From Melieria omissa (taxonomy: Eukaryota > Arthropoda > Insecta > Diptera > Ulidiidae), in the NCBI GenBank assembly GCA_963971225.1, contig OZ020270.1:25667123-25731122 (forward strand): a stretch of 64,000 nucleotides of DNA, in the 5' to 3' direction. Made by a program: the position numbers and the translations under genes. The notes below the pieces were generated by a model. That model was not told the origin of the DNA. It searched no databases and was given only the letters and a program-made list of their open reading frames with translations. Positions 45,781 to 55,646 of this stretch are shown piece after piece. Each line of letters starts with the position of its first letter. The first letter of the stretch is position 1.

Positions 45781-46258
45781 TTTTATTTTTGGTAATTCTA
45801 CCAGCAACGCTTTTTCCGCTCATTTGGCTAAAAAAACTACAAGTGTATGTAAAAAATAATAATATAACTCTGCCAGAAACAACCCGTAAAAATTTATTTT
45901 TCTCTTAAAAAAACAAGCACAAACTAATTGAAACGTTACAAAAAGCACAACACACTAATTGAAACTGAACTCTTAAATTAGCAAAACAAAGTGAAAATAA
46001 AACTGTATTAAAATTGCGTTGATTTTCAGTTAGAAAGGGAATCCCCGAGTTTTGATGGAACGGCGCAATAAGAAACAAAAGTCGTGCCATCTTTTAGAAA
46101 AAAAAAGAAAATTTCAAAAAACAAAATTAAAGACTCGAACCCAAAACAACGCAACTTCGAAAATCTAACGACGCACAGTGAAAATTAGTACTAATTCAGC
46201 AGCGACGCAACTTCGAAAAAACGCAAAACGAAACGACGCAAAGCGAGGTATGGGTGTA

Positions 46259-46863
46259 TTATCAAAGAATATGAAGTAATATAGAACGCGCATGTGGGCA
46301 CAAAAGTGTTTTCGGCTGTTATGATGCGAGCGGGAAGAGCGAAGCGTAGGCATTTGAGAATGTTATGTTCATAACATTTTCTATTAGAACAGTAGAACGT
46401 AGAACAACAGCAAAAAGAAATGTTATTGTTCGCAACGGCTTCACTCGTGTACATTGAAATGGTCCCTGTCAGACAGACCTAACCGAAACACCAACACCTT
46501 GATGCAAAAATTGAATGCAACTAATACATATGTATTTCTTTCAAATTCCAAAATTAATTTTATTCTATGTTCAAACGTTAGCGAGAAAAGGAAGATTTAA
46601 GCAATTAATAATTTATGTATGAAAGAATGAGATAGCGATATATTTAGACATGGCACGTGCCACCAGACCTAACCGAAAAGGAAGATTCAAGCAATTAATA
46701 ATTTCTGTATGAGAGAATGAGATAGCGATATACAAATGGCACGTGCCACCAGATGTCAGACCTAACCTACAAATAAAACAAACACGACCGCCAAACTTAC
46801 GATTATCACGTGCGAGAATTGTGAGTTCAAGTTTAAATAAAAATAATAATAATTATAATAAGA
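46259..46863. other. Spacer with a 90-bp tandem duplication
   Basis: A unit with AAGCAATTAATAATTT, GAATGAGATAGCGATAT and GGCACGTGCCACCAGA is present twice in tandem (from 46585 and 46675). The palindrome TGGCACGTGCCA sits in each. About 46260-46296 matches the reverse complement of about 51508-51545. No gene apart from the small spliced frame that follows. Confidence 0.6.
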
Positions 46864-47029
46864 ATGAACAGAAAACCTGAGAAATCTGGTAAGTAATACG
46901 TTAACTGCTCCTCTGTGTATCTTTTCTAGCATTTATTTCTTTACAGATCCTAAAATGTACAAACAAACGTTCAAGACCGGAAAATATAACGACGAAGGTT
47001 CAACGCCCATGAAGAACAGTGACAGTTAA
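46864..47029 (+). CDS. Candidate spliced small ORF, 35 codons
   Basis: An ATG at 46864 opens a 25-base coding stretch ending at a consensus donor (G/GTAAGT, 46889). An intron of 58 bp ends in a pyrimidine tract plus TTTCTTTACAG (AG at 46945-46946). Joining 46864-46888 to 46947-47029 gives 35 codons, starting MNRKPEKSD and ending MKNSDS, with a TAA at 47027. The intron size is typical for flies. A perfect hairpin follows the stop at once, and AATAAA occurs near 47093. The product is basic and hydrophilic, with no membrane segment. I do not recognise it. It may be a real small gene, the end of a larger one, or chance within repeat DNA. Confidence 0.4.
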
Positions 47030-47030
47030 A

Positions 47031-47064
47031 ACTGTCCTCCAGTTTGTTAAAACTGGAGGACAGT
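47031..47064 (+). other. Perfect 15-bp hairpin
   Basis: The arm ACTGTCCTCCAGTTT and its exact complement are separated by four bases, two bases after the stop of the small spliced frame. It could act in the 3' UTR of that RNA, or be the scar of a small palindromic repeat. Confidence 0.7.
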
Positions 47065-47146
47065 AAATAACAGCAAATGAATGAAAAAAATTAAATAAAA
47101 AACCAATACTTTTATATAATTGTGTCTTCTTCTTCTTATTACTACC

Positions 47147-47345
47147 CGATAGATCTAACTGATATTTCGGTTATATGTACCCGATTTGTACGTTAGTCCT
47201 AACAAATATATACGTTAGGGCTACCTGGTATGTCTAACTGATATGTCGGTTATATGTACCCGATTTGTCCGTTAGTCCTAACAAATATATACGTTAGGAC
47301 TACCTTTTATGTCTAACCAATTTATCCGTCATAGCTAACTAAGTG
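47147..47345. repeat. 79-bp tandem repeat, about 2.5 units
   Basis: The unit contains TCTAACTGATATKTCGGTTA, TACCCGATTTG and CGTTAGTCCTAACAAATATA. Unit starts differ by 79 bases (47156, 47235, 47314). Related GGTTATAT phrases continue to about 47540. Confidence 0.8.
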
Positions 47346-47785
47346 AGCGAGATGGCTATACGTTTGTTCAGGCTTTAAAGTGCGTGCGTTGGAAGGTGAT
47401 ACAAAATCACATGTACACAAGAGTTTCCGTCAGATTTTTCACACGCTCTGAACAAATCTAACTGAAACTTTGTTCCGGACGCTAACAGATATATCAGTTA
47501 TACACTACCAGTTATATAACCGGTTATATAACCGATAGTGTTCTTGTAGGGGTGGTTGTTGCAGCGTAGTCTTCGCTCAATCAGTTTTTGCATGTATGTT
47601 TCTTGATCTTGTTTGCCGAAGCGCAAGCAAAGAGCAAACGACGAACCAAAGCATCGTCATCATCGTTTCAGCGAAAATGACTGGGATTCGCTTATGTTTT
47701 TGTTGTTGTCGTTTATTGTGTGTATGCTTTTTTGGTTTTGCTGCACAAATTGCTGTAATGTCATTATCAATCGAAGCTTTGTGGT

Positions 47786-47940
47786 CAGTGGCGGATTCAG
47801 CGGGGTGTTTGGGGGGTTAAACCCCCCCCCGAAATATTTGGATCGCCTATAAAACTACATACAAATTAAAAGACATTTTACAATTATTAAAGAATTACTT
47901 TTTGAAACCCCCCCGAAATATTTTTCTGAATCCGCCCCTG
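47786..47940. mobile_element. hAT MITE, 155 bp
   Basis: Ends CAGTGGCGGATTCAG and, inverted, CTGAATCCGCCCCTG. A perfect 8-bp duplication TTTGTGGT flanks it (47778-47785 and 47941-47948). The C/G runs beside the ends are part of the element. Non-coding. Confidence 0.95.
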
Positions 47941-47989
47941 TTTGTGGTATAGGGCTGTTTGCTCAAATGCTGCGCTTTGATTGATTTTT

Positions 47990-50645
47990 AAAACCTGCAA
48001 ATATTTAGACATGGTTGAATCCAATTTGAAATTTTCACAAATATTTTTACGTGGCGAGTTCAAAGTAAAATCATTTGTTTATATTTTGACGTGGTTGATA
48101 CCAAGTTTGAAACTTTTGCAGCGGTTTTTTTTGACGTGGTTGAATCCAATTTGAAATTTCTACAAATATTTTTACGTGGCGCATTCCAAGTAAAATTATT
48201 TGTTTATATTTTGACGTGGTTGATACCAATTTTGAATTTTTTTTTAAGAAGTATTTTAACGCCATTGTCCAACATTGTAATTCTATTTTGTGTTTCGGCT
48301 TGTTACAATATGGCTACAAATATAAAGACAAATAGAAATTCCTCAACGTCTGGAATTCAATGTTGTTTTCGCAGTTGCAAAAAATCGAGACGACAATGCG
48401 AGAATCTAAGATTATTCTCCAGTACTTATGTAGGAAAAAGGTTTCTAAAAAAGGATGCGATTCCAACCTTAAACTTAGACCATGAGATTTCGGATGAAGA
48501 ATTTTTAGAACTAGATTCTTCATTGAAACGACCACGTTATGATGACATAGTATGCAGTAATTGGGAAAAAAACGCCAAAATAACCCGTTATTACAAAAAG
48601 AAATACAGCGACCTATTAAAAAAATTAAGAAAAAATTGCGAAAAGAAAAGCGCTTTATTTTAAAATCCAAGAATTGTTGTTCACTTTAAAAAATTCAATT
48701 GATTCTTCAAAACATATCAACTTGGAATCCAAAACATTTTGTAAACTTTTACTTAGCACCCGGCCAAAAGAATATTCTGACGAAGTGAAATATTTCGCGC
48801 AAAATATTTTGTGGGCTCCAATTAAGTTCCTTCAGCCCGGTATCAACAATGTGGCTTTTGAATTCATTAAAAACATGTGCTTAGAGTTGAAGGAAAAAAA
48901 TGAAAATAATATGGTTCTTTTAATGGACGAAATGGCAATACGTAGAGAATTACGATACAATCAAAAACTAGATTTAATTGACGGATTTGAATGCACAGGC
49001 TACGAAAGAACAAAAAAAATTGGTAAGCAAGTATGTGTATTTATGTTGAAGTCCATGTTCTCGAGTTGGTGTTCAATTTTAAACTATTTTGTGTCTGAGA
49101 ATGGATTAACAGCAGATACCTTGTGCAATAATTAAAGAAAATCTTAAAATTTTAAGCAATTTTGGTATAGTAGTGAACGTTTTGGTTTGTGATCAGGGGT
49201 CTTCTAATAGAAAGTATTTCTCCGACTTAGGCGTATGTATAAAGAAACCATACTTTCAATTTCAAAATCAAAAAAATTTATTGCATGTTCGATTTCCCAC
49301 ATTTAATCAAGTCATTGCGAAATGGTTGGCTTAAATGCGACTTGAAAACGCCTGATGGTTTAGTTAGCTTTAAAGTAGTTCAAGAGCTTTGGGAGAGGGA
49401 AGAAAATTGTAAAACCAAAATGTGCCCAAAATTGACTAGACAACACATATTTCCAAATTCATTTGAAAAAATTCGTGTTAAATTTGTCACTCAAGTGTTC
49501 AGTAAAACAGTTGAAGCTGCTATCAGAACAATTTCAGACATAAGAATTTAAAAAATATCACAAGAGGTAGCGTTATCCACAGCTGATTTTATAGCAAAAA
49601 TTGATCAAATATTTGATTGCATGAATAGTGGATCTTTGTATGCAGATAACTGCTACCGATCTGCTCCTCAGATTAAGAAAGAATCGCACAAATTTATTCA
49701 AACATTTTTATATTATCTAGAGGAAGTGAAATTTGTTGATGAAAAAAAACGAGTTTTCTTCCTAGATGGCATGAAACTATCCTTAAAATCGGTCCTTCTA
49801 CTTGTGGATGAAATATTAAAAGATTATTCGGACAAGTTTTTTATTATGACAAAGGCCTTTAACCAGGACAAGTTGGAGAATACGTTTGCTGTGTTAAGGC
49901 AAAAAGGAGGTAATAACTGTAACCCCTCTGTAGCCGAACTTAATAATATCTTAGCCAGGTTATTAGCCTTTAAAATAATAAAGTTTAGCTCCTCTACCAA
50001 TTGTGAAGAGACGCAAGATTCAATGACTAATTTAATTTCAAGCGCTTCTTTTAGTGAGGATGTTGTGCAGGCTAATGGCGATGATAATGACAATGAAATC
50101 CTGGAAAATCTTGATCTAAGTAGTGAGATGCACGTGGCGTATTTTGTAGGTGACACCTTTTGTAATCCGAAAGATATTAACTTAGAGCTGGTTTCCATGA
50201 GGTATTTTGTTGGATACGTTGCGTACAAAATCATTCCTAAATTAAATTGTAAAAAATGCGGTGACGAATTGAGAAAAAGGGATGAACTTTTGACTGCTCC
50301 AAGTGAAGTTTTTATTTTTCACAAAAATTATCAGTCAATTTCTGATTTTGGTAATCTTTTTGCTCCTTCCAATTCCCTAATGAATGTATGCATAAAACAT
50401 ATTGTAATTTTTCATAAAATCTTCGAAGCAGAACCTGGAAAAAATTGGTATTAAGGCACATGTTTTACAATCTTGTAAAAATGCTACACCTGAATGGTTC
50501 CATGGTGAGTGCTGTAACCATAGAGTCAAAATTTTAGGTTTTCTTATTTTAGTTCTTCTACGAAAACACTGCATGTGGGCTGTGCAAAAAGGAAGTTCGA
50601 AAGAACGAAAATTGAAAATAATTGTTGGCAAATAAAAAAATTCGT
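47990..50645 (+). mobile_element. P-superfamily (THAP) transposon, decayed
   Basis: The coding part matches P/THAP9-type transposases over most of its length. Before it, at 47990-48240, a 125-bp unit is repeated (TTTTTACGTGGCG at about 48044 and 48169, TTGACGTGGTTGATACC at 48086 and 48211), which may be the subterminal transposase-binding repeat. Inverted terminal repeats were not found, so the limits are approximate. Confidence 0.65.
48311..50634 (+). pseudogene. P-element-like transposase, several frameshifts
   Basis: The N-terminus (from 48311) is a THAP-type zinc finger: CCFRSCKKSRRQ and the closing AIPTLNL motif, but with the middle shortened. A basic coiled region follows. After a frame break near 48663, the catalytic domain reads LLMDEMAIRREL (acidic motif), then IVVNVLVCDQGSSN, MFDFPHLIKSLRN, and the late block FNQDKLENTFAVLRQKGG. 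The C-terminus has CKKCGDEL. Frame breaks lie near 48663, 49133, 49285 and 49550, and another near 50450 precedes the final stretch to the stop at 50634. The breaks argue against domestication. The intact enzyme would cut and paste P-type elements. Confidence 0.8.
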
Positions 50646-50945
50646 ATTAAAAATTATTATTTATGAAAGATAAATTTAAACGAAAGTAAAACAATAAACA
50701 TAAAACCTTACAATAATATTTTTAATAAATAACTATAAACGCTCTTGTGCAACATGTTTGCACCCATATTTTACTACACCAAGTTCATGCATTTTTTTGC
50801 TAATTGTAATTTGCTTGTGATTATAAAAAAGAAAGCAGAAATAGCGACGCAACAATTACCAACACCATCAATGCTATCCCGCCTGCACGGCACAGCGCAA
50901 AAAACAGTATACCGCTAACTTTTTTTGTTTGCCAATATAATAATG

Positions 50946-51277
50946 ACAGCCGCCGTGGCTCAGTTGGTTAGTGCGCGGTCCAGCGAGTCGCATGCAGAGC
51001 GACGCAAGATCGAATACTGCATGTAGAAACACCTAAAAAAAATAACGGGAAACTCGTTTTCTCTTTCGGTGGCTGTCCTCTCAGCTGGAAATGGCAAACC
51101 TCTGAGAGTAAAAATTGCCTATGAAAAAGCTCCCTACCTGCCGTTCGGAACCGGCATAAAACTGTAGGTCCCTTCCACCCGCGTACAAAATTCACACGCA
51201 CAACACGGGTGGTTGCGGGAAGCTAGGCCTTAGTCTCGCGTAAGCGGGCTGTCGTGCCAATCAATTAATTATTAATT
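50946..51277 (+). mobile_element. tRNA-derived SINE, copy 2
   Basis: The same family as 41000-41334, with the A box TGGCTCAGTTGG and a changed B box (GATCGAATAC). The target duplication AATATAATAATG flanks it (50934-50945 and 51278-51289). The tail is AT-rich. The bodies differ at only a handful of positions, so both inserted fairly recently. Confidence 0.9.
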
Positions 51278-51289
51278 AATATAATAATG

Positions 51290-52056
51290 CTATTCCCCGC
51301 GACAACAAAAGCAGCGTTCATCGTCATGTTTATCAAGTGGAGCAACAGCAGCGAGAATACGAATGAGTACAGAAGCGACTTCAATTCACATGTTACGCCG
51401 AAGTTACAGAGATTTCTGCTGTTAGTAACAGATGGTTCTGCTGTCAATAACAGAGGGTACTACCAGCAGTACCCGCCATACAACGCGTTTGCTTGTATGA
51501 AATGCGCGTTCTATATTACTTCATATTCTTTGGTATTATCAATATCCATTTCTTAAATAATAATTTTTTTAATACAATTTTTAACACTCCAACATTGGTC
51601 ATAGTATAACGCTGTTCACACTGCACTAACCAAGTGAAGAACTAACTGTTTTCACTTCTGAAGCTATTTTTGGAAAGCACCGCAAAAATTAAACCAAAAA
51701 AAACTTGCCTTTAGAAAGCTTGATTGGAAATGAAACTATGTTCTTTTAATTTTAAAATTTGGACTTCGAATTTTTTATTTCTGGGGCCTATGCCAGTAAC
51801 CACTGTGCATTGCCTAATTTTTGTATTTTGTGTAACGCGGTATCGTGTTATTATTTTATTAGTAACATTTGATTTATTTATGAATGATTTATTTTATAAG
51901 TATCCAGCTTTTGCATAGTGCTTTTACGCACTGCATAGGATATATACATGAATTTAAGACAAAGTCGTAAAAATTATGTAGTTCAAGTTGGAGCCGAAGT
52001 GATCGTTAACAATTCATGCAGCATTTAATCAACAAAATTGTGGCAACAATTTAACT
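51290..52056. other. 3' side of the ARL6IP5-like gene
   Basis: No coding sequence is recognised. On the minus strand, AATAAA occurs at 51888-51893 and 51873-51878, about 160-180 bases after the stop codon, and probably serves that gene. About 51508-51545 repeats 46260-46296 in inverse orientation. Confidence 0.5.
51873..51893 (-). promoter_or_regulatory. Poly(A) signals of the ARL6IP5-like gene
   Basis: Two AATAAA hexamers on the minus strand, 160-185 bases beyond the stop codon. The placement suits a short 3' UTR. Confidence 0.5.
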
Positions 52057-55000
52057 CAAAATAGTGTCGGCTGTGATGTTGAGCGCATCCAAGAAAACGC
52101 CCATCGGCGTTGAAGGACCAAAGCTCTCCATTGTGTTCACTACCTTGTTTTTAATATTACGGAGACGCAGCGATGCATGGATGAATGTCACTGTAAGAAG
52201 TAAAATATAAACAATTAACAATTACGATATTGTCATAAACCCAAACTTAGTTGGCTAGCCCTAAGCATGAAAAATATATTCTGCGCGGTTGGTTGGTTAA
52301 GTGGCTGCCTCTGTATGAGACACACTTAGGTAGAGTCCGACCGATACCAAATTTGTTGGCCGATGCCGATTAATCGGTCAAAAGGCCGAAAATCGGCCGA
52401 TGCCGATTCCATAGAAAAAAAAAACACGAATGAATTCAATCAAAAACACAGCTTATTTTATAAAACAACAAAAGGAACTATCACTACATAGTATAAAGCA
52501 AAGTCGCTGTCGCTGTCTGTCCCTATGTATGCTTAAATCTTTAAAACTACGCAACGGGTTTTTAAACGGTTTTTTTTAATGGATAGAGTGATTCAAGAGG
52601 AAGGTTTATATGTATAATACATGTTTGTACGGCAGGTGGGCGTGGCACCTCCCATACAACCTAAATTTTTAATATTGTATATCTTCGGAATTAAAAATCG
52701 AACAGCATTGAAATTTAGTACAGTGAAAGGGGCGTGGCACTTTTTAAATTCCGGTGTAGCTTTTGAACTATAGCATTCACATCAATGACACTCGGTATAA
52801 ACTTATTATTTAGTCGTGTCCTTCGGCAGGGGGAATTGGGTCTATTTTAGACAAGGGGGCGTGGCACCGCCCATACAACCCAAATTTTTGATTAAAAATA
52901 TCTTCAGAATTATAGGTCGCTCAGTATTGAAATTTGGAACAGTGTCATTATGTAAGCGTGTCATTCGACTGGTAAAATTTAATGGGCGTTGGACAAGGGG
53001 CGTGGAACTTTTTAAATTCCGGTGTTACTTTTGAACTATAGCATTCACATCAACGAGACTTGGTACAAAGTAACGATTTGGTCATGTCCTTCGGCATGGG
53101 GAATAGGGTGTATTTTGGACAAGGAGGCGTGGCACCGCCCATACAACCCAACTTTTTGATATGGAATATCTTCGGAATTATAAGTCGCTCAGCATTGAAA
53201 TTTGAAACAGTGTCATGGCGTAAACGTGTCGTTCCACAAATAAATTTAATGGGCGTTGGAAAGGGGCGTGGCACTTTTTAAATTCCGGTGTAGCTTTTGA
53301 ACTATAGCATTCACATCAATGACACTCGGTATAAACTTATTATTTAGTCGTGTCCTTCGGCAGGGGGAATAGGGTGGATTTTGGACAAGGGGGCGGGGCA
53401 CCACTCATGCAACTCAAATTTGTAATATGGAATAATTTCGGAATTATAAGTCATACAACACTAAAATTTAGTACCCTGTCGTCTCATACATGAGTCATTC
53501 TAATGATAAGATTTGATGGGCGTCAGACAAGGGGCGTGGCGCATTGTTTGTGACCCAAATATTTTGCTGAACTTTAAGTGACACAGCAATGAAACTAAGT
53601 ACGAACCTACCATTTTCCCTTCCGACCGTGAGTTACGGCATCACACCTAAACGGACCGTTTGGGCGAGACGAAGTTTGCCGGGTCAGCTAGTTACATATA
53701 CAGTACATTTCATCACATTCATCACAAATTAACAAACAAAAACGAGAAAATAAACAACTAAAAACTAAATAAAATTACAAGAAAATTCAGAATTTAAATA
53801 CATTAAACTAAAATTTCCCCCAAATTTATAACACATAAAATTAATATTTCATGACAATTGCTCATTCTATTTGGCACAAGCAATTAACAAAAGACCCAAT
53901 AGCGAATATAGCTGAACAAGGTGTTGATGTAGCAAAAATAGATTAAAAATATCTGTAAAATATTGTCCCCTTAAATATTTGTCATAAAATCCAAACAAAT
54001 CTAAGGACAAACCCCCTAATCAGGCAACACTGGGTTGTAACGTATAATAAAAATGTAATAAATATACAAAGCGAGATATGAAAAAGAAAGACAGTGCGAT
54101 TCAGCTGCAAATAAAAACAAGAAATGAAAGCAGGAAAATCGACCAAAAAAAACCGATGTGGCATCGGCCAAAAAAGGCCGAAGCCGATTCCGATTCTTTT
54201 TTTTTCGCCGATGCCGATACCAATTTTATTGGCCGATACTAGCCGATGCCGATTAATCGGTCGGACTCTACACTTAGGCCTAAGGGCCCGTTGTGATACC
54301 ACAAATTCCACCCGTTGGAAATGTGTATGAAACACTGTTTTCTCCAACATGTGATACAACACACATTTTAAACAGATGGGGAGGGAGGGGACCTACAGTT
54401 TAACGCCGAATGGCGATTGACAGTTTTTTCGTTCACACTTGGAGGTTTGCCTGCCATTACCAGCCAAGAGCGCACTTGTGCGATTCTTGTAATTCTCATC
54501 TCCTTCATGTGGATAGCGATAGAATTAAATTACTGTTTTTTCCAGCCCAAGCCAGGAATCGAACCTGGAGCGCTCGGTATGAGAAGCCAGCGCGCTACTC
54601 GCTGAGCTATCGAGGCCGGCTTCTGCGCGGTTACAGACCCAAAAGTATGTTACTTACATGATATGGGCAACAACAGTGTGAAGCTCGACAGCAATATGGC
54701 ATCAAACCAGTGCAAGAGCAGATAGCCGAAGAGCAAACCGCCCGCCAAGAGGTACCATTTTTGCTGCGAATTGACCGCTTGACCGCCGCCGCTACGGCTG
54801 GCTATGAAGTTCAGCTTAGAGCCGGGTCGCACACGAAAGAAATGCAGGAAAATGGCGATGAGCATGGCCTGCACAGTTAGGCCGCAGATGATCTTGACCG
54901 GATTGAAGACAATCATCAGGCCGTAGATGCTTAGGAAGAGCAAAAAGTAGTTGGTCTGATAGTAGAGCAAATTTTTTACAACACGATTGCCCCACTTTTC

Positions 55001-55126
55001 CAAATCCTTCAAATTAGGCAGCTGAAAGCGCGCCGACCCAAGCACAAAGTCGTCCAGAGTGCGCAGCGGCGCCAGTTCAAGATTCTGCGACGAAAGGGCA
55101 TCGCTGACACCGGCACCGGAGGACAT
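52057..55126 (-). CDS. Arl6ip5: ARL6IP5 / PRA1-family protein, two coding exons
   Basis: Exon 1 runs 55126-54658 and exon 2 runs 52190 to about 52057, with a donor GTAAGT at 54657 and an acceptor TTCTTACAG ending at 52191. The protein is about 200 residues (human ARL6IP5 has 188). It shows the family start [20 protein letters not shown], then [15 protein letters not shown], two membrane hairpins (about 60-105 and 130-160), and [15 protein letters not shown] across the junction. ARL6IP5/JWA sits in the endoplasmic reticulum membrane and is linked to Rab/Arl traffic and glutamate transporter control. The ATG has A at -3. The last ten residues depend on one base near 52080 and are less certain. 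The gene looks intact. Confidence 0.9.
52481..53691 (+). mobile_element. Non-autonomous Helitron
   Basis: It starts TCACTACATAGTATAAAG directly after an A and ends CTAG before a T, following GCCGGGTCA. This fits Helitron rules (5' TC, 3' CTRR, insertion between A and T). It is 1211 bp with no Rep/helicase gene, and is built mainly from a tandem internal unit. Confidence 0.85.
52590..53560 (+). repeat. Helitron internal tandem repeat, about 267 bp
   Basis: GGGCGTGGCACCKCCCATAC recurs at about 52629, 52858, 53126 and, diverged, 53393, with AATTCCGGTGTAGCTTTTGA-type stretches between. The spacing is near 267 bp for the last units and shorter for the first. The unit is also seen in the fragment at 8555-9230. 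Confidence 0.8.
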
Positions 55127-55646
55127 GCTTACGATCCTTGATGGCTACGGACCGCGCTGGACTCACTTGCGCGACACGATGCTGGAGATAGTGAGTAGTG
55201 GTAGGTGACGAGTCGTTAGCGTTTATGACGTATGTCGGTGACTAGCGTTGCTGCAGCTGCCGCTTTACGATTTCCTCACGCACAGTTTTTAGTGCAATTA
55301 TCCTACGAAACAACGGCGCAGTACGGCAAAAAAAAATGGCGAAATGCAATAAACCGAAGTAATTGTGTACGCAGCAGTCATAAAATTATCACTGGTACGC
55401 AGCTCCCGAACCTGTATTGCTGCGCCTTACCAAAAATCAGATTTTTTTACTAGCGACTCATTACTCGAACAGTGCTACCAAAATAGCAAACCTTCTTTTG
55501 ACTACACCACAAGAACACTAATCAGTGTTGCCACTAAGAATTTTTTTTCCTACCAAAATTGGTCAAAAATTATTCTCAGCCTACGAAAATAAATTCAAAA
55601 TTTAATAAAAATTAATATTAAATAACTCTTCATAAAAACTTTTTCA
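55127..55646 (-). promoter_or_regulatory. Upstream region of the ARL6IP5-like gene
   Basis: The non-repetitive stretch before the start codon is G+C-richer up to about 55260 and contains TACGTCAT (minus strand, about 55225), a CREB/ATF-like site. No TATA box is obvious at a sensible distance. Promoter function is inferred from position only. Confidence 0.35.

Larger units (their letters stand above)
28846..46256 (-). mobile_element. Tigger/pogo-type element, outermost shell of a six-level nest
   Basis: Ends CACCCATACCTC and, inverted, GAGGTATGGGTG, with TA on both sides (28844-28845 and 46257-46258). The TIRs continue as CRCTTTRCGTCGT-like sequence. A Tigger/jerky-like transposase lies on the minus strand in pieces at 43927-45780 and 29140-29399. 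Its 17.4-kb span is mostly later insertions: a hAT of 14.5 kb with its own contents, and a hAT MITE at 44942. Confidence 0.8.
52331..54270. mobile_element. hAT-type element inside the intronic SINE
   Basis: Ends TAGAGTCCGACCGAT and, inverted, ATCGGTCGGACTCTA, with the 8-bp duplication CACTTAGG (52323-52330 and 54271-54278). The arms contain many GGCCGATGCCGATT phrases. No transposase. A Helitron inserted in it later. Confidence 0.9.
52291..54620 (-). mobile_element. tRNA-derived SINE of a second family, split by a hAT element
   Basis: The 12-bp duplication TTCTGCGCGGTT flanks it (52279-52290 and 54621-54632). The minus-strand head starts CGATAGCTCAGCGAGTAGCG (A box) with GGTTCGATTCC (B box, 54549-54559). 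It then shares TGGTAATGGCAGGCAAACCT and AAACTGTAGGTCCC with the other SINE family. The tail is (AACC)n at 52291-52300. The hAT at 52331-54270 sits inside it. Confidence 0.85.
52191..54657 (-). other. Intron of the ARL6IP5-like gene, swollen by three nested insertions
   Basis: The intron is 2467 bp. Removing the SINE at 52291-54620 and one copy of its target duplication leaves about 125 bp, a normal fly intron. Both splice sites lie outside the inserted sequence. Confidence 0.85.

Noticed and set aside
47990..50645. Domesticated THAP9-like host gene
   Set aside because: At least four frame breaks separate the conserved blocks, so no single protein is possible.
54541..54620. tRNA gene on the minus strand
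   Set aside because: A and B boxes are good, but the acceptor stem pairs poorly and the anticodon stem is not clean. The sequence continues into a SINE body with a 12-bp target duplication.
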